64,000 bases of DNA, taken from contig PKXA01000128.1 in NCBI GenBank assembly GCA_003133325.1, positions 1-64,000 of the forward strand, in the 5' to 3' direction. The notes under the pieces were generated by a model. That model worked only from the letters and a program-made list of their open reading frames with translations. It was not told where the DNA came from and made no database searches. The position numbers were made by a program, and so were the translations under genes. Below are positions 8,093 through 20,677 of the stretch, in pieces. Source of the DNA: Acidimicrobiaceae bacterium (lineage in GTDB: Bacteria; Actinomycetota; Acidimicrobiia; Acidimicrobiales; RAAP-2). Within the stretch, counting starts at the first letter, position 1. Every line of letters begins with the position of its first letter.

Positions 8093-10585
8093 TCACTCTT
8101 CGATATTCGTTTCCGTCTCCACCGGGGCCACGGCGGCTACCGCGTCACCGTGGTCGAGGTTCATCACCCGCACGCCGGTGGCGTCGCGACCCTGCGAGGC
8201 GATCTCGCGCACCGGCATCCGGATCACCACGCCGCCCGTCGACACCAGCAGGATTTCATCGTCCAACGCGGCCATGAACGCGGCCACCACTTTCCCGCGC
8301 TTGGCGGTGAGCTTGATCCCCCGCACCCCTTGGCCACCTCGGGCTTGGCGATTGAAGCGCTCCAGTTTTGTGCGTTTGCCGAAACCCGCATCGGTCACCA
8401 GCAGAATGTCGGCGTCGTCACGGGCCACATCACAGGACACGACCTGATCACCCGCCTTCAGCCGGACCCCACGCACTCCGGTGGCGTCGCGGCCCATGGA
8501 CCTCACGTCGTTTTCCGAAAAGCGGATCGTCGTCCCGGACTGGGTCACCAAGAACAGATCGTCGTCACCCCCGGTCTCCACCACCCGTACCAACTCGTCG
8601 CCGTCCCGGAGGTTGATGGCGATGAATCCTTCGCGTCGCGACTTGTCGTACTCGGCGAACGAGGTCTTCTTGATCTGGCCCAGCTTGGTGGAGAACACCA
8701 GAAAGTGATCAGCAGAGAAATCACGGGTGCCGATGACGGCTTGAATCTTCTCGCTCGGCGACAGCGGCAACAGGTTGACGATGGCGGTCCCCCGCGCCGT
8801 GCGCTCCTTCATGGGGATCTCCAGCGCCCGTAGTCGGAAGACGCGGCCGCGGTTGGAGAAGAGCAGCAGATGCGCGTGGGCGGAGGTGTGGACCACATCA
8901 TCGATGAGATCCTCTTCTTTGAGTTTGGCCCCCTTCACACCTCGGCCACCCCTGCCTTGGGTGCGGAACGCGTCGGCCGACATCGCCTTCACGTACCCGG
9001 CCCTACTCATAGTGACGACCAGGTCCTCGTCCTCCACCAGGTCCTCGACGTTCATGTCGCCGGGATCGTGGGTGACAACCGAGCGACGTTCATTGGCGAA
9101 CTTGTCTCGGATCTGGCCCAACTCATCGGCGATTACCGCCCGCAACTTCACCGGATCTCCGAGGATGGCCTCCAACCCGGCAATTTCCAGCAGAAGCTTC
9201 GCCATCTCCTCTTCGAGATTGGATCGACCGAGACGAGTGAGACGAGCAAGCGTCATGTCGAGGATGTGGTTCGCCTGCTCCTCGGAGAACTCGAACGGTG
9301 CCGCCTCCAATGCTGCGAGAGCCGCCGGCCGATCGTCTGATCCCCGAATGGCGGCGATCACCGCATCGAGCATGTCGATGGCCTTCAACAAGCCTTCGAC
9401 CACGTGGGCCCGGGCCTTCGCCTTGTTCAACAGGAATTGCGAGCGGCGGGTGATCACCTCCACCTGATGCGCCACGTAGTGGGTCAGGATCTGGGCCAGG
9501 TTGAGGGTGCGCGGCACCCCGTCCACCAGGGCCACGGCATTGACGCTGAAGGCGGTTTGCAACGGAGTCTGTTTGAACAGATTGTTGAGCACCACGTTGG
9601 CATTGGCATCCCGCTTCAACCGGATGACCAGACTCGTCTTACCGCCGGCCGAATCGTCCTGGAGCTCGGCGATACCGTCGAGATCACCGGCACGGACCAG
9701 GTCCTCGATCTTCTTCGACACCATGGCCACCGAAGTTTGATACGGCATCTCCGAGACCACGATGCGGGTGACCCCGTCGCGGCCTTCCTCGGTTTCGGCC
9801 ACCGCCCGCATCTTGATCGAGCCGCGTCCCGTCCGGAACGCGTCGAGGATGCCTTGGCGACCGAGAATAAGCGCGCCGGTGGGAAAATCCGGGCCCTTGA
9901 CGAACTCCATCAGGTCGTCGGGGGTGGCATCCGGATGCTCGAGGATGTGTTTGGTGGCGTCGATCACCTCACCCAAATTGTGAGGAGGGATGCTGGTGGC
10001 CATTCCCACTGCGATGCCCTGGGAACCGTTGACCAGAATATTGGGGAATCGCGCCGGAAGGACGACCGGCTCTTCGGTGGTGGCGTCGTAGTTGGCGATG
10101 AAATCGACGGTGTCCTGGTCGATACCGGACATCAATTCGAGGGCCAACGAATCGAGCCTGCATTCGGTGTATCGCATGGCGGCCGGGCCTTCGTCCGGAC
10201 CGGTACCGCCGAAGTTGCCGTGGCCGTCGATCAGCGGGTGGCGCATGGAGAACTCTTGAACCATGCGGGCCAGCGCCTCGTAGATGGATGAGTCGCCGTG
10301 GGGGTGGTACGAGCCCATGACGTCGCCCACCACTTTGGCGCACTTGGTATGGGGTCGGTCAGGCCGATGTCCCTGATCGAACATCGAATAGAGGATCCGC
10401 CGGTGAACCGGCTTCAAGCCGTCCCGGACATCAGGCAGTGCCCGCGAAACGATGACCGACATGGAGTACTCGAGAAACGAGCGCTCCATCTCTTCCTGAA
10501 TCTCGATGGGCTCGATGAAGCCCGACACCGCTTCGTCGGTGCCGGTTCCGCTGCCGTCGCTTCCCCTGTTGTCGCGTGCTGCCAT
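8093..10585 (-). CDS. gyrA: DNA gyrase subunit A
   Basis: An 830-residue type IIA topoisomerase subunit that cuts and passes DNA with GyrB. The winged-helix region carries the quinolone-determining stretch [16 protein letters not shown]; Ser is kept at the position equal to E. coli Ser83 and the Asp87 position is Glu. The catalytic Tyr lies in [10 protein letters not shown]. The C-terminal beta-propeller has the GyrA box as QGRGGRG and repeated blades ([22 protein letters not shown]). AAGGACAGGG precedes the ATG. It is 64 bp after gyrB on the same strand, ends shortly before tRNA-Ile, and lacks a long acidic tail. Confidence 0.97.
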   Translation of the reverse strand: MAARDNRGSDGSGTGTDEAVSGFIEPIEIQEEMERSFLEYSMSVIVSRALPDVRDGLKPVHRRILYSMFDQGHRPDRPHTKCAKVVGDVMGSYHPHGDSSIYEALARMVQEFSMRHPLIDGHGNFGGTGPDEGPAAMRYTECRLDSLALELMSGIDQDTVDFIANYDATTEEPVVLPARFPNILVNGSQGIAVGMATSIPPHNLGEVIDATKHILEHPDATPDDLMEFVKGPDFPTGALILGRQGILDAFRTGRGSIKMRAVAETEEGRDGVTRIVVSEMPYQTSVAMVSKKIEDLVRAGDLDGIAELQDDSAGGKTSLVIRLKRDANANVVLNNLFKQTPLQTAFSVNAVALVDGVPRTLNLAQILTHYVAHQVEVITRRSQFLLNKAKARAHVVEGLLKAIDMLDAVIAAIRGSDDRPAALAALEAAPFEFSEEQANHILDMTLARLTRLGRSNLEEEMAKLLLEIAGLEAILGDPVKLRAVIADELGQIRDKFANERRSVVTHDPGDMNVEDLVEDEDLVVTMSRAGYVKAMSADAFRTQGRGGRGVKGAKLKEEDLIDDVVHTSAHAHLLLFSNRGRVFRLRALEIPMKERTARGTAIVNLLPLSPSEKIQAVIGTRDFSADHFLVFSTKLGQIKKTSFAEYDKSRREGFIAINLRDGDELVRVVETGGDDDLFLVTQSGTTIRFSENDVRSMGRDATGVRGVRLKAGDQVVSCDVARDDADILLVTDAGFGKRTKLERFNRQARGGQGVRGIKLTAKRGKVVAAFMAALDDEILLVSTGGVVIRMPVREIASQGRDATGVRVMNLDHGDAVAAVAPVETETNIEE

Positions 10586-10649
10586 TCCCTGTCCTTACCC
10601 TCGTGCTATCGACCCGTCCTTCGGACTGGAGCCGGTCCCATCGGCAATC

Positions 10650-12611
<1,962 letters not shown>

Positions 12612-12764
12612 TCAAACCTGGTCTGGTCAACGGGGAACCTGGGTGCCCGGGCCGTGGCGCCAATGGCGCTCCTGTCGCTGCCGGTGGACCCCCTGATTCC
12701 GATACCCCAGTGTACCCCGAGGGTGACCCTGTTCCGGCCGATACTGGGACCGCAGCCCGCTATC

Positions 12765-13079
12765 TCAGCGGCGCACGCGGACTTCGAGGTGATCCGGCCT
12801 CGGGCTCCCGGTGGCCTCTGCCACCCGGTCGAGAAGATCGTCCCCGAAATGACGGACTTCGGTGGCCCACGCCGGATGGTCGACGTTGACAACCAGGGCT
12901 TCCTTGTCGAGACGAACGGGTTGCACGTGGCTGGACACGGCCGGTCCGACGATCTCTTCCCACTTGGCGAACAGCCGGCCGAGCCCGAGGGATCCGCCCA
13001 GCCCGAGGTGGTTGGAGAGCGCATCGAGGGAGCCGTCGAGGGGTCGTGGCCCACTATCCCCTCTGCGTCGGCTCATCAT
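12765..13079 (-). CDS. dciA: DciA-like helicase-loading factor (DUF721)
   Basis: A 104-residue protein with the DUF721 core: LFAKWEEIVGPAVSSHVQPV, then LVVNVDHPAWATEVRHFGDDLLDRV, a KH-like fold. DciA proteins load or operate the DnaB helicase in the many bacteria that lack DnaC/DnaI. The start overlaps the recF stop by four bases, so it is coupled to recF. The position between recF and gyrB is the conserved actinobacterial one. The partner DnaB is at 41158. The role is inferred from family knowledge. Confidence 0.85.
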   Translation of the reverse strand: MMSRRRGDSGPRPLDGSLDALSNHLGLGGSLGLGRLFAKWEEIVGPAVSSHVQPVRLDKEALVVNVDHPAWATEVRHFGDDLLDRVAEATGSPRPDHLEVRVRR

Positions 13080-14179
13080 CCATCTCCTCGGTCCGACACC
13101 AAGGCGTTGACCATCCCGGCCGGCTTCACCTCATACGTCGCCGCCGCCGCGACTTCCGGGGGCGGAGGGAGGGCTGTGGTGAGGATCGACTGGCCGGGAG
13201 GCAGCCCCTCCAAGAGGGCCCGGGCCCGGTACGCGTCGAGTTCGGAGAACACGTCATCGAGGAGTAGCACCGGGGCAGATCCGAAGCGCTCCGTGGCCAA
13301 CTGGTGGGTGGCCAGGCGAATGGCGAGGGCCAGCGAGCGCTGCTCGCCCTGTGAAGTGTGGGTGCGGGCGGCCAGGCCGGACAGGGTCAACTCCAGTTCG
13401 TCACGGTGGGGGCCGACCAAGGTGATCCCCCGCACCAGGTCGTCGGGTCTGGACGCAGCAAGAGCATCCCTCAACGTCCCGGACCACGATCGCCGATAGC
13501 GAAGGCCCACGTCCACGGCCTTTCCGGCCAGGCGGGAGTAGTGATGTCCGGCCAACGGTGTGAGTTGCTCGGTGAGGGTCTCTCTCGCCTCGACCAGCGC
13601 GGTCCCGGCCAGATCGAGACGGGCGTCCCAGACGTCGAGGGTGGCCTCCACTTCGGGGCTCAGACGCCCCCCGGCCCGGCGAAGGAGAGCAGCCCGCTGT
13701 CGGAGAACCTTGTCGGTCTCATCGGCGTGAAGGGCGGTCTTGGGAGCCACCACGGCAAGCGTCTCGTCGAGGAAGCGTCGTCGTTCGGACGGCCCCCCCC
13801 GCACCACCGCGATGTCTTCGGGCGAAAATACAGTGATCCGGAGCGCGTCGCCGAGGTCGGACCGGCGCCGGACAGTCTGGCGGTTCACCATCGTTCGGGA
13901 GCGCCCGGACACCGCCAGTTCGGCCTCGATATCCATCGACCGATCGCCAACCATGGTGACCGCCCGGAGAATGGCCCGCTCTGCGCCGATCCGGACCATG
14001 GATTCTTTGGGAGAGCCGCGTAGCGACTGAAGGGTGGCCAGGTATCCGACGGCCTCGAGAAGGCTCGTTTTGCCGGCGCCATTACTACCGGTAATTACGG
14101 TGGTTCCGGTCGGGTCGGGGGTAATGGTGGCGTCGGCGAAGTTTCGAAACTCCGAGACTGTCAGTGAGGCGAGATACAT
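13076..14179 (-). CDS. recF: RecF recombination mediator ATPase
   Basis: A 367-residue SMC-like ATPase that helps RecOR load RecA at gaps. Walker A is TGSNGAGKTSLLEAVGYL, the signature region is THTSQGEQRSLALAIRLA, and Walker B is PVLLLDDVFSELDAYR. The N-terminus FRNFADATI is typical of RecF. It lies 33 bp downstream of dnaN and overlaps dciA, giving a dnaA-dnaN-recF-dciA-gyrB-gyrA series. Confidence 0.96.
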   Translation of the reverse strand: MYLASLTVSEFRNFADATITPDPTGTTVITGSNGAGKTSLLEAVGYLATLQSLRGSPKESMVRIGAERAILRAVTMVGDRSMDIEAELAVSGRSRTMVNRQTVRRRSDLGDALRITVFSPEDIAVVRGGPSERRRFLDETLAVVAPKTALHADETDKVLRQRAALLRRAGGRLSPEVEATLDVWDARLDLAGTALVEARETLTEQLTPLAGHHYSRLAGKAVDVGLRYRRSWSGTLRDALAASRPDDLVRGITLVGPHRDELELTLSGLAARTHTSQGEQRSLALAIRLATHQLATERFGSAPVLLLDDVFSELDAYRARALLEGLPPGQSILTTALPPPPEVAAAATYEVKPAGMVNALVSDRGDG

Positions 14180-14211
14180 GCATTGACCGCCGAGGTCCGG
14201 CCCACCATTGC

Positions 14212-15366
14212 CTACGAGACGCGGACGGGCATCAGGAGATATCGGAATTCGGACTGTTCGGCTCCTGTGACGGTAGCCGGCTTGGAGGCGTCGATCGTCT
14301 CGAGGAGCACTTCGTCACCCATCACCGCGTCGACGCCGTCGATGAGGTAGGTGGGGTTGAAAGCGATGGTGAGGTCGGTTCCTTCGAAATCCGCATCCAC
14401 GGTTTCGCTGGCATCACCAACCTCTTGAGAGACGACCGTGAGGTCCACCCCACCCTGGCGCATCGAAAGCCTCACCGGTGTCATGTTGTCCCGGACCACC
14501 AGGCGGACCCGGCGTAGAGCATCGAGGAGCGAGTCCTTTCCCACGTGGAGACGATTCGGGTATTCGGCCGGGATGAGCTGGCGGTAATCGGGGTAGGTCC
14601 CATCGAGAAGTCGGGTACTCACTTGAACATCCCCGACGGTGAAGGTCACGTCGTGCTCACCAATGGACAAACCCACCATGTGCCCCGGCTTGGTGCCATC
14701 GGCGTTGTCGGGAACGCCCTTGGGGCCCTTGGCATCCACGCTCAGCGCCGACAGCCGTTGGAGTTCTGTCAGGGCCCGGGCCGGGACCAAAATCTGTGTC
14801 GTGCTGAGTGCCTCGTTCCCAACTTCGATATCCCGGAGCGCGAGTCGGTATGAATCGGTGGCCACCAACCGGATACCGGTTCCTTCCGCGGCCATCAACA
14901 CCCCGGTCAAGAGGGGGCGGGCATCATCATTGGATGCCGCCCGCACCACCTGGCGGAGTGCGTTCACCAAGCTACTGGCCGGAAGAAGGGTGGTCGGAGC
15001 AGGAGGCTCGGGAAGTGAAGGAAAGTCGTCAGCAGGAAATGTCTGCAAGCTGAAGCGCGACCTGGCGGCCGAGATTTCGATTTTGTCCTGTTCTGCCTCG
15101 ATGGTGACCGCTCCTGGTTCCAATGAGCGCACGATGTCGGTGAGGAGTTTGGAGGGTGCAACACAGATCCCGTCGGACAGACCGATGGCTTCGGTCGACA
15201 CATGCACGGTGAGATCGAGATCGGTGCCGACAACCATCAACCGGTTGCCTTCGGATTCGATCCGGACCCCGGCGAGGGCCATTGAGGTCGTCGTACGTGA
15301 ACTGACGGCTCGTCCGGCCGTGGTCAAAACCTCCACCAGGGAGTCGCGTTCGCAGCGAAACTTCAC
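14212..15366 (-). CDS. dnaN: DNA polymerase III beta sliding clamp
   Basis: A 384-residue clamp protein with three repeated domains. Typical stretches are RTTTSMALAGVRIESEGN, ATDSYRLALRDIEV, LDGTYPDYRQLIPAEYPN and the end FRYLLMPVRVS. It encircles DNA and holds polymerase III. The GTG at 15366 is preferred over the adjacent TTG because an AAGGA sequence lies seven bases upstream of it. It is separated from dnaA by the origin-like gap, as usual for actinobacterial oriC. Confidence 0.96.
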   Translation of the reverse strand: MKFRCERDSLVEVLTTAGRAVSSRTTTSMALAGVRIESEGNRLMVVGTDLDLTVHVSTEAIGLSDGICVAPSKLLTDIVRSLEPGAVTIEAEQDKIEISAARSRFSLQTFPADDFPSLPEPPAPTTLLPASSLVNALRQVVRAASNDDARPLLTGVLMAAEGTGIRLVATDSYRLALRDIEVGNEALSTTQILVPARALTELQRLSALSVDAKGPKGVPDNADGTKPGHMVGLSIGEHDVTFTVGDVQVSTRLLDGTYPDYRQLIPAEYPNRLHVGKDSLLDALRRVRLVVRDNMTPVRLSMRQGGVDLTVVSQEVGDASETVDADFEGTDLTIAFNPTYLIDGVDAVMGDEVLLETIDASKPATVTGAEQSEFRYLLMPVRVS

Positions 15367-15682
15367 CAAGGAGTCCTTTCTCGGGTTGTTGGTTTCTTGC
15401 TTCTTAAAGACTTAAATTCAAGAGTGGTAGTAATAAGGGCTGTGGATTGTGGATCGGCTGTGGTCGGTGCAGCGTAGGGCACGTTTCTCTTTCCACTGTT
15501 CATCCACTGTTTCCCCACCCACCCACCGATTTGGGAGCCGGAGACCGGAGAGCTATGGACAACCTCGCCTGAACCCACAGGCCAACCACAGGATTGAGCC
15601 CAGGTGTCCACAGGACATCCATACCCGGCCCAAGGCAGAACCGGAGAGATCTCCGAACTGATGGTGTAGTCCGACACCGTGG
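15367..15682. other. oriC: oriC-like region between dnaN and dnaA
   Basis: A 316-bp gene-free stretch. An AT-rich segment at 15392-15436 (CTTAAAGACTTAAATTC) lies next to dnaN and could be the unwinding element. DnaA-box-like 9-mers are TTGTCCATA (minus, 15554-15562) and GTGTCCACA (15604-15612), each 8 of 9 to the actinobacterial TTGTCCACA. Weaker overlapping copies of the ATCCACA core are at 15441-15456, and TCATCCACT is at 15500-15508. The dnaA-dnaN gap is the usual oriC position in Actinobacteria. The strand switch of transcription around dnaA agrees. Confidence 0.75.
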
Positions 15683-17098
15683 TCAGGTCCCCCTCTTGAT
15701 CCGAAGGATCAACTCAGTCACCTGGTTGTAGATCTGGTGGCGCTCCTTCATCAGGTTGGTGATTTTTTGAACCGCGTGCATCACGGTGGAATGGTCTCGC
15801 CCCCCGAACTCCCGGGCAATAGCCGGGAAGCTGAAGTCGGTGAGTTCACGGAAGACATACATGCTGATCTGCCTGGCCGTCACCAGGGGCCGGCGCCGAT
15901 TGGGCCCTCGCAACTCGTCAATGCTGAACCCGAACGTCTCCGCGGTGGCGTCGAGGATCATTTGTGGGGTGATCCGGTGGGGTTGGTTTGCGGACACGAT
16001 GTCGGCAAGGACGGTTTCGGCCAGTTCGAGGGTCAACGGCTGATGGTTGAGGCTGGCGAACGCAGTGGCTCTGATCAGTGCCCCTTCGAGCACCCGGATG
16101 TTGTCCTTGACGTGAGTGGCGATGAACTCGAGGACCTCGTTGGGCACGAAGACCTGTTCCCGTTCGGCCTTGGTCTGCAGAATGGCCAGGCGGGTTTCGA
16201 GCTCCGGAGGCTGGACTTCGGTGATCAATCCCATGAGAAAGCGGCTCCGGAGCCGGTCCTCGAGCGTGGCCATCGCCTTTGGAGGTCGATCCGAGGTGAG
16301 CACAATCTGCTTTGACGTTCCATAGAGGGAGTTGAAAGTATGGAAGAACTCCTCTTGTAAGGACTCCTTCCCTTCCATGAACTGGACGTCGTCGATCAGC
16401 AGCACGTCACACTCGCGATACCCGCGCTTGAAGGCAGTGGTGGTGTTGGTCCGGATGGCGTCCACGAATTCGTTCATGAACGTCTCGGTGGACACGTAAC
16501 GAACATGGCGGCTCTTGAAATTCTCAAGCACGTAATTCCCGATGGCGTGGAGCAAGTGGGTCTTTCCCAAGCCGGCATCGCCATAGATGAACAACGGGTT
16601 GTACGACTGCGCCGGGGTCTCCGACACCGACTGGGCGGCAGCGTGGGCGAAGCGGTTGGATGAGGCGATGACAAAGGTGTCGAAGGTGTAGCGACTATCC
16701 AGCGCAACGGACGGAAAGCGACTGTTTTGGCCTTGACGGCCAGCGTTCCGACGGTTGGAGTTACTGCTCGATGCACCGGAGATCGGGGCCGGTCCGTCTG
16801 GTGCGCCGGGGTCGAATTCGGCGACGGTGTCCTCGGCTGGTTCGTGTAACGGCGCCACCACCTCGAGGCGAATGTCCAAAGGGGCCCCAACGGTGCTGAC
16901 CACCGTGTCCTGGATCAGGCCGAGGAATCGGGCCTCCACCCGATCGCGAATCAGCGTGTTGGGAACACCCAACACAATTTCATTACCGGCCATGGAAAGC
17001 GGTGTAATTCCCGCCAGGTAGGCGCGCCAACTGGCTTCGGAGACCTGCTCGCGCAGTGCCTCCGAGCAGAGAGTCCACAACCCTTCGGTGTCATTCAC
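15683..17098 (-). CDS. dnaA: chromosomal replication initiator DnaA
   Basis: A 471-residue AAA+ initiator. Domain I at the N-terminus ([20 protein letters not shown]), a Ser/Asn-rich linker domain II (about 120-150), then domain III with Walker [19 protein letters not shown] and Walker [15 protein letters not shown]. Domain IV carries the DnaA signature in [20 protein letters not shown]. The GTG at 17098 is chosen because GGAGG lies five bases upstream; an in-frame ATG at 17146 would overlap DnaA-box DNA. Boxes upstream of this start suggest autoregulation. Confidence 0.97.
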   Translation of the reverse strand: MNDTEGLWTLCSEALREQVSEASWRAYLAGITPLSMAGNEIVLGVPNTLIRDRVEARFLGLIQDTVVSTVGAPLDIRLEVVAPLHEPAEDTVAEFDPGAPDGPAPISGASSSNSNRRNAGRQGQNSRFPSVALDSRYTFDTFVIASSNRFAHAAAQSVSETPAQSYNPLFIYGDAGLGKTHLLHAIGNYVLENFKSRHVRYVSTETFMNEFVDAIRTNTTTAFKRGYRECDVLLIDDVQFMEGKESLQEEFFHTFNSLYGTSKQIVLTSDRPPKAMATLEDRLRSRFLMGLITEVQPPELETRLAILQTKAEREQVFVPNEVLEFIATHVKDNIRVLEGALIRATAFASLNHQPLTLELAETVLADIVSANQPHRITPQMILDATAETFGFSIDELRGPNRRRPLVTARQISMYVFRELTDFSFPAIAREFGGRDHSTVMHAVQKITNLMKERHQIYNQVTELILRIKRGT

Positions 17099-17456
17099 GT
17101 GGGCCTCCGCCCTTGAGCAGCCAAAATGGTCCACAAGTAAATCCACAGATGTGGATTACCGTCGACCGAGTTTCGATCCATCCTGTTTGGGGAATAAAGC
17201 GGGCCGCTGTGCTTGATTGCTGCATGTCGTTCAATATCGCAGGAAACCACGGCTCTGGCGCTTGGCCCCAACCGGAGTTCTTGCTGTGTTCGGAACGGTA
17301 CACCGTGTACACCGGTTTCGCCGACGAGATGGCCGACTAGAGCGTTGGCCCTGTTCGCGCCTACCATGTGTGGAATTGCCCTAGTCGATGTGACGGGCCC
17401 CCCTGCCGCACTGGACGTCCGAGTCCACGGTTCAGGGCGAGGAAGGAAGTGGAATT
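17099..17456. promoter_or_regulatory. dnaA-rpmH divergent control region with DnaA boxes
   Basis: The 358-bp gap between divergent dnaA and rpmH. DnaA-like boxes are TGGTCCACA (17127-17135), AAATCCACA (17139-17147) and TAATCCACA (minus, 17150-17158). The last two form AATCCACA-GA-TGTGGATT, a perfect inverted repeat at 17140-17157. A second palindrome GTACAC-C-GTGTAC lies at 17298-17310. The boxes fit DnaA autorepression or an origin extension; the second palindrome could be an operator for rpmH or dnaA, which is speculative. Confidence 0.6.
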
Positions 17457-17591
17457 GTGAAACGTACCTATCAACCGAACGTGCGAAAGCGGGCCAAGAC
17501 TCACGGGTTCCGTAAGCGGATGTCGACCAAGGCGGGCCGGGCTGTGATCCGTGCGCGCCGCCTGAAGGGCCGCGCGCGGCTGTCGGCCTGA
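17457..17591 (+). CDS. rpmH: 50S ribosomal protein L34
   Basis: A 44-residue, highly basic protein that starts with GTG and reads [20 protein letters not shown] at its N-terminus, then [18 protein letters not shown]. This is a near-complete match to the L34 pattern KRTYQPsnrkRaRthGFr. AGGAAGG lies about nine bases before the GTG. It is first in the rpmH-rnpA-yidD-yidC-jag operon, divergent from dnaA. Confidence 0.97.
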   Translation: MKRTYQPNVRKRAKTHGFRKRMSTKAGRAVIRARRLKGRARLSA

Positions 17592-17599
17592 TACCGGCG

Positions 17600-17992
17600 A
17601 TGTCGGTTGCCCTTTCAGCCGGCGCGGGAGTGGAACGGGTCCGGTCGCATAACACCTTTGGTCTTTTTCGCACCTCAGGCAGAGGTGGTGGATCAGGTCC
17701 GGTACGTGTGAAGTTCGTACGGCAAAACTCCTGGTCAAAGCCACAAGTGGCCTATGCCTTGGGAAAGAAGCTGGGAGGGGCGGTGGTGAGAAATCGCCTT
17801 CGTCGTCGCCTTCGGGCAATCGTGTCCGGGTTGGCCGGAGCTCTACCCCCAGGTGCATATCTGGTGAGCGCGGGACCAGGGGCCACCGAGCTTTCTTTTG
17901 ACGAATTGAGGAGGGCGATGAGCCAGGCAGTACGGAGTGCGACGGGAAACCGGGCGGCGGACCTGAGCGAAAGAAAAGATGAGGGAACGTGA
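17600..17992 (+). CDS. rnpA: ribonuclease P protein component
   Basis: A 130-residue basic protein that assists the RNase P RNA in processing tRNA 5' ends. The family signature is [14 protein letters not shown] (about residues 62-75), preceded by the beta-sheet stretch [27 protein letters not shown]. The N-terminal segment is longer than usual by a few residues. It starts nine bases after rpmH and overlaps yidD, the classical arrangement. Confidence 0.93.
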   Translation: MSVALSAGAGVERVRSHNTFGLFRTSGRGGGSGPVRVKFVRQNSWSKPQVAYALGKKLGGAVVRNRLRRRLRAIVSGLAGALPPGAYLVSAGPGATELSFDELRRAMSQAVRSATGNRAADLSERKDEGT

Positions 17993-18291
17993 TGGCAATC
18001 ACACTGGAAGCTGAGGAGCAGGTGGAAATTCCCGCAGTGGTTGACACTCCATCTCCATCTCTGGGGATGGCCACCCGAGCGCTGCTGGCCATCATCCACT
18101 CCTATCAGCAACTCCGGGCCGGGCGCCCGACCGGGTGTCGCTATCTGCCCACCTGTTCGGCCTACGCCGACGAGGCCATTCGGCGGCACGGTCCGGTCCG
18201 GGGGGGTCTTCTGGCGGCCCGGCGCCTGGCGCGATGCCGTCCATGGGGTGGACACGGGGTCGATCCGGTGCCTGAAGGGAGGGCGAGATGA
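17992..18291 (+). CDS. yidD: membrane protein insertion efficiency factor YidD
   Basis: A 99-residue protein with the YidD core: [34 protein letters not shown], then [21 protein letters not shown] with GGHGVDPVP. The Cys residues in GCRYLPTCS and ARCRPW are the family hallmark. It helps YidC-dependent insertion at the inner face of the membrane. GAGGGA lies five bases before the ATG; a GTG three bases earlier is also possible. It overlaps yidC by four bases (ATGA). Confidence 0.93.
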   Translation: MAITLEAEEQVEIPAVVDTPSPSLGMATRALLAIIHSYQQLRAGRPTGCRYLPTCSAYADEAIRRHGPVRGGLLAARRLARCRPWGGHGVDPVPEGRAR

Positions 18292-19568
18292 TCCATTCGA
18301 TCAGCCATTCCATCGGGGGGGTTTTCCAGCCGCTGCTGAAGGCGGTTGCCGATTTCCTGGCCTTCTTGTACTCGGTCATCCCCGTGTACCCGATCGATAT
18401 CGCTCTCTTGACCATCGCGATCATGGCGGTTCTCACCCCACTCACCGTCAAGAGCACCAAGAACATGGCGGCGATGCAGGCCTTGGGGCCCGAGATGAAG
18501 AAGCTCCAACAAAAGTACAAGGGCGCCGAAAATCGTGCCCTGCTCAACGAAGAAATGATGAAGCTCTATAAAGAGCACAAAGTAAACCCCGCTTCAGGCT
18601 GTCTTCCGATGTTGTTGCAGATGCCGGCATTCCTTATCCTGTACGACGTAATTCGAGGAGTGACGAATACGGTCACCACCCCGGCTAAAACGGCGATTGT
18701 GGGCGGGATGAAGGTGGTGACCCCGATCCACGTCACCGCGGTGCCCCGTTACATAGGCAGCAATACCAAGATGTTCCACGACATCGTGGCCGCTCACGGC
18801 CAGTTGAACGCCTTTGGAATGGACTTTGCCCAAAAGCTCCTGTCCCACCATGCCTCGTTCATCGGCGGTGCCCCTTACCTGGTGTTGGTGGTGGGATCGG
18901 TTGGACTGCAATATCTACAAATGAGCCGCTTGAATGCCCGGAACCCGAAAGCGAATCAGGCCAATCCGCAGGCAGCCATGATGCAGAAATATATGCCGCT
19001 TATATTCGGACTTATTTATCTGAATGTTGCCGCGATCATCAACATCTATTTTGTCTTTTCCAGCGCGATCCGCATCGCCACGCAAGAAGTGCTGTTCCGT
19101 AAGGGGATTGTGGCCGGACCGCCACCCGCATCGACGTCAGGTTCCAAAGCGATCTCCCCGAAAGGACCTGCGGGCTCCAAAGCGGACAAATCGGAGCGAG
19201 AGATAGCGAAGGCCAGACCTCCGGCTTCGCCGAAGACCGGCGCCGGTGCTTCGGGGCGCAGTCGGACGGGGGGATCCACCGGTTCCACGTCGAAGCCCAC
19301 GCCTGCAAGTGCGCGAAGCAATGGTTCCAATGGCAAGGCAAAGTCCACGTCGGGCGGAAACCGCGCCACGGAGGACACGAACAAGACCAATTCCTCCGAG
19401 GCGACGTCGTCGGGCGGTTCCGGGGCTGCCCGGGTCCCGAAGACGGGCGCGGCGCCTCGGAACAACACCAGCAGACCCAACCGTGCGGCTGGGTCACCGC
19501 CAGAAGACGAGATCATTCAGAAAGAACACCCTCGGTCGAAGGCAAAGCGCGAACGAAAGGATCGATAA
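18288..19568 (+). CDS. yidC: membrane insertase YidC/Oxa1 with long disordered tail
   Basis: A 426-residue insertase. The Oxa1 core spans about residues 20-275 with helices at [34 protein letters not shown], and [15 protein letters not shown], the coiled [10 protein letters not shown] loop, and [21 protein letters not shown] tail of about 140 residues rich in Ser, Gly, Lys, Thr and Pro ends [12 protein letters not shown]; the basic end may contact ribosomes. It inserts membrane proteins with or without SecYEG. It is translationally coupled to yidD and followed directly by jag. Confidence 0.94.
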   Translation: MIHSISHSIGGVFQPLLKAVADFLAFLYSVIPVYPIDIALLTIAIMAVLTPLTVKSTKNMAAMQALGPEMKKLQQKYKGAENRALLNEEMMKLYKEHKVNPASGCLPMLLQMPAFLILYDVIRGVTNTVTTPAKTAIVGGMKVVTPIHVTAVPRYIGSNTKMFHDIVAAHGQLNAFGMDFAQKLLSHHASFIGGAPYLVLVVGSVGLQYLQMSRLNARNPKANQANPQAAMMQKYMPLIFGLIYLNVAAIINIYFVFSSAIRIATQEVLFRKGIVAGPPPASTSGSKAISPKGPAGSKADKSEREIAKARPPASPKTGAGASGRSRTGGSTGSTSKPTPASARSNGSNGKAKSTSGGNRATEDTNKTNSSEATSSGGSGAARVPKTGAAPRNNTSRPNRAAGSPPEDEIIQKEHPRSKAKRERKDR

Positions 19569-19571
19569 GGA

Positions 19572-20549
19572 GTGGAGTGGGTGGAAGCCAGTGGAAAGTC
19601 ATTAGGCGAGGCAAGGGAAGCCGCCCTTGACTTGTTGGGGGTGGCGGAGGACGATGCCGAATTTATCGTGCTCAGCGAGCCAAAGGCGGGCCTGTTCGGG
19701 CGCTTGAGGGGCGAGGCGCGGGTGCAGGCGAGAGTTCGGCCGGTCACTCCCCCACCGAAGCGGGGCCGGCGTCAACGGCCTGACCGAAAGCGATCTGGGA
19801 GTGGGGGCGGAGACTCATCCGCAGGGGACCGTTCATCGCGAAGCGATGGAGCGGGTGAGGAGGGGCGCCAGGGGCAACAACCTCGACAGGGTGGTCCTCA
19901 GGCCAAAGGGCGTGTCGGATCGAGCCGAGGCAAAGCAGATGCCGCAAGCGACCCGGGACAGAATCGCCGAAGCCGGGGAGGCTCAGAGTCGGGCACCGGA
20001 ACATCACGCTCGGGCTCGGAGCAATCAGGGAAGCAACAATCCGGGCGTGGTCCGGAGGAGAAGGAGGGCATTGTGGAAGAGTCACTAACCATCGGCCAGC
20101 AGGGAGAAGCGGCAAGAGACTTCATGGCCGGGCTGATCCGTGAGTTTGGCCTGCAGGCGGAGATCGACGTCCGGGAGCTGGATGAAGAAACCGTTGAGGT
20201 CGCGGCCACCGGTGACAACCTGGGACTACTGGTGGGCCCTCGAGGATCGACCCTGTCGGCCGTTCAGGACCTGACCCGTACATTTGTACAGCGTCAGTCT
20301 GAAAGTCGCACCGATCGCATCCTGATTGATGTTGGCGGATACCGCGAGAAGCGGTCTGCAGCCCTGCGCCGGTTCACCGAGGGAATCGTGGCCGATGTGA
20401 AGGAATCCGGCTCAGAGCGGGCGTTGGAACCGATGAACGCGGCCGACCGAAAAGTTGTTCACGACGCCGTCAACGAGGTCGAGGGAGTGCAGACCCGATC
20501 CGAAGGGGATGATCCGTCGAGGTACGTCGTCATCGAGCCAGTCTCCTGA
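19572..20549 (+). CDS. jag: Jag/KhpB (EloR) RNA-binding protein, KH-R3H
   Basis: A 325-residue protein. The Jag_N domain lies at about 1-60 (SGKSLGEAREAALDLLGV, EPKAGLFGRLRGEARV), then a disordered Ser/Gly/Arg/Gln linker of about 110 residues, a KH domain with the loop GPRG (LLVGPRGSTLSAVQ), and an R3H domain (MNAADRKVVHDAV). Homologues bind RNA with KhpA and affect cell elongation. A GTG at 19572 keeps the family-like MEWVE start; a GTG at 19581 has better spacing to AAGGAG and may be used instead. A strong terminator follows at 20578. Confidence 0.9.
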   Translation: MEWVEASGKSLGEAREAALDLLGVAEDDAEFIVLSEPKAGLFGRLRGEARVQARVRPVTPPPKRGRRQRPDRKRSGSGGGDSSAGDRSSRSDGAGEEGRQGQQPRQGGPQAKGRVGSSRGKADAASDPGQNRRSRGGSESGTGTSRSGSEQSGKQQSGRGPEEKEGIVEESLTIGQQGEAARDFMAGLIREFGLQAEIDVRELDEETVEVAATGDNLGLLVGPRGSTLSAVQDLTRTFVQRQSESRTDRILIDVGGYREKRSAALRRFTEGIVADVKESGSERALEPMNAADRKVVHDAVNEVEGVQTRSEGDDPSRYVVIEPVS

Positions 20550-20577
20550 CGGTTGCCGGGTTTCCGGAGAGTTGTTC

Positions 20578-20615
20578 CTGCAGCATCGGGCTAAGCCCGA
20601 TGCTGCAGCTGTTTT
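20578..20615 (+). terminator. rho-independent terminator after jag
   Basis: A perfect 13-bp stem CTGCAGCATCGGG / CCCGATGCTGCAG (20578-20590 and 20596-20608), a five-base loop CTAAG, then CTGTTTT. It ends the rpmH-jag operon before rsmG. Confidence 0.85.
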
Positions 20616-20677
20616 CGGGCCCATTCGGATTCGAGGCCCATTCGGGCGTGCTGCCCCTGATCGTCTAGATCTACACC

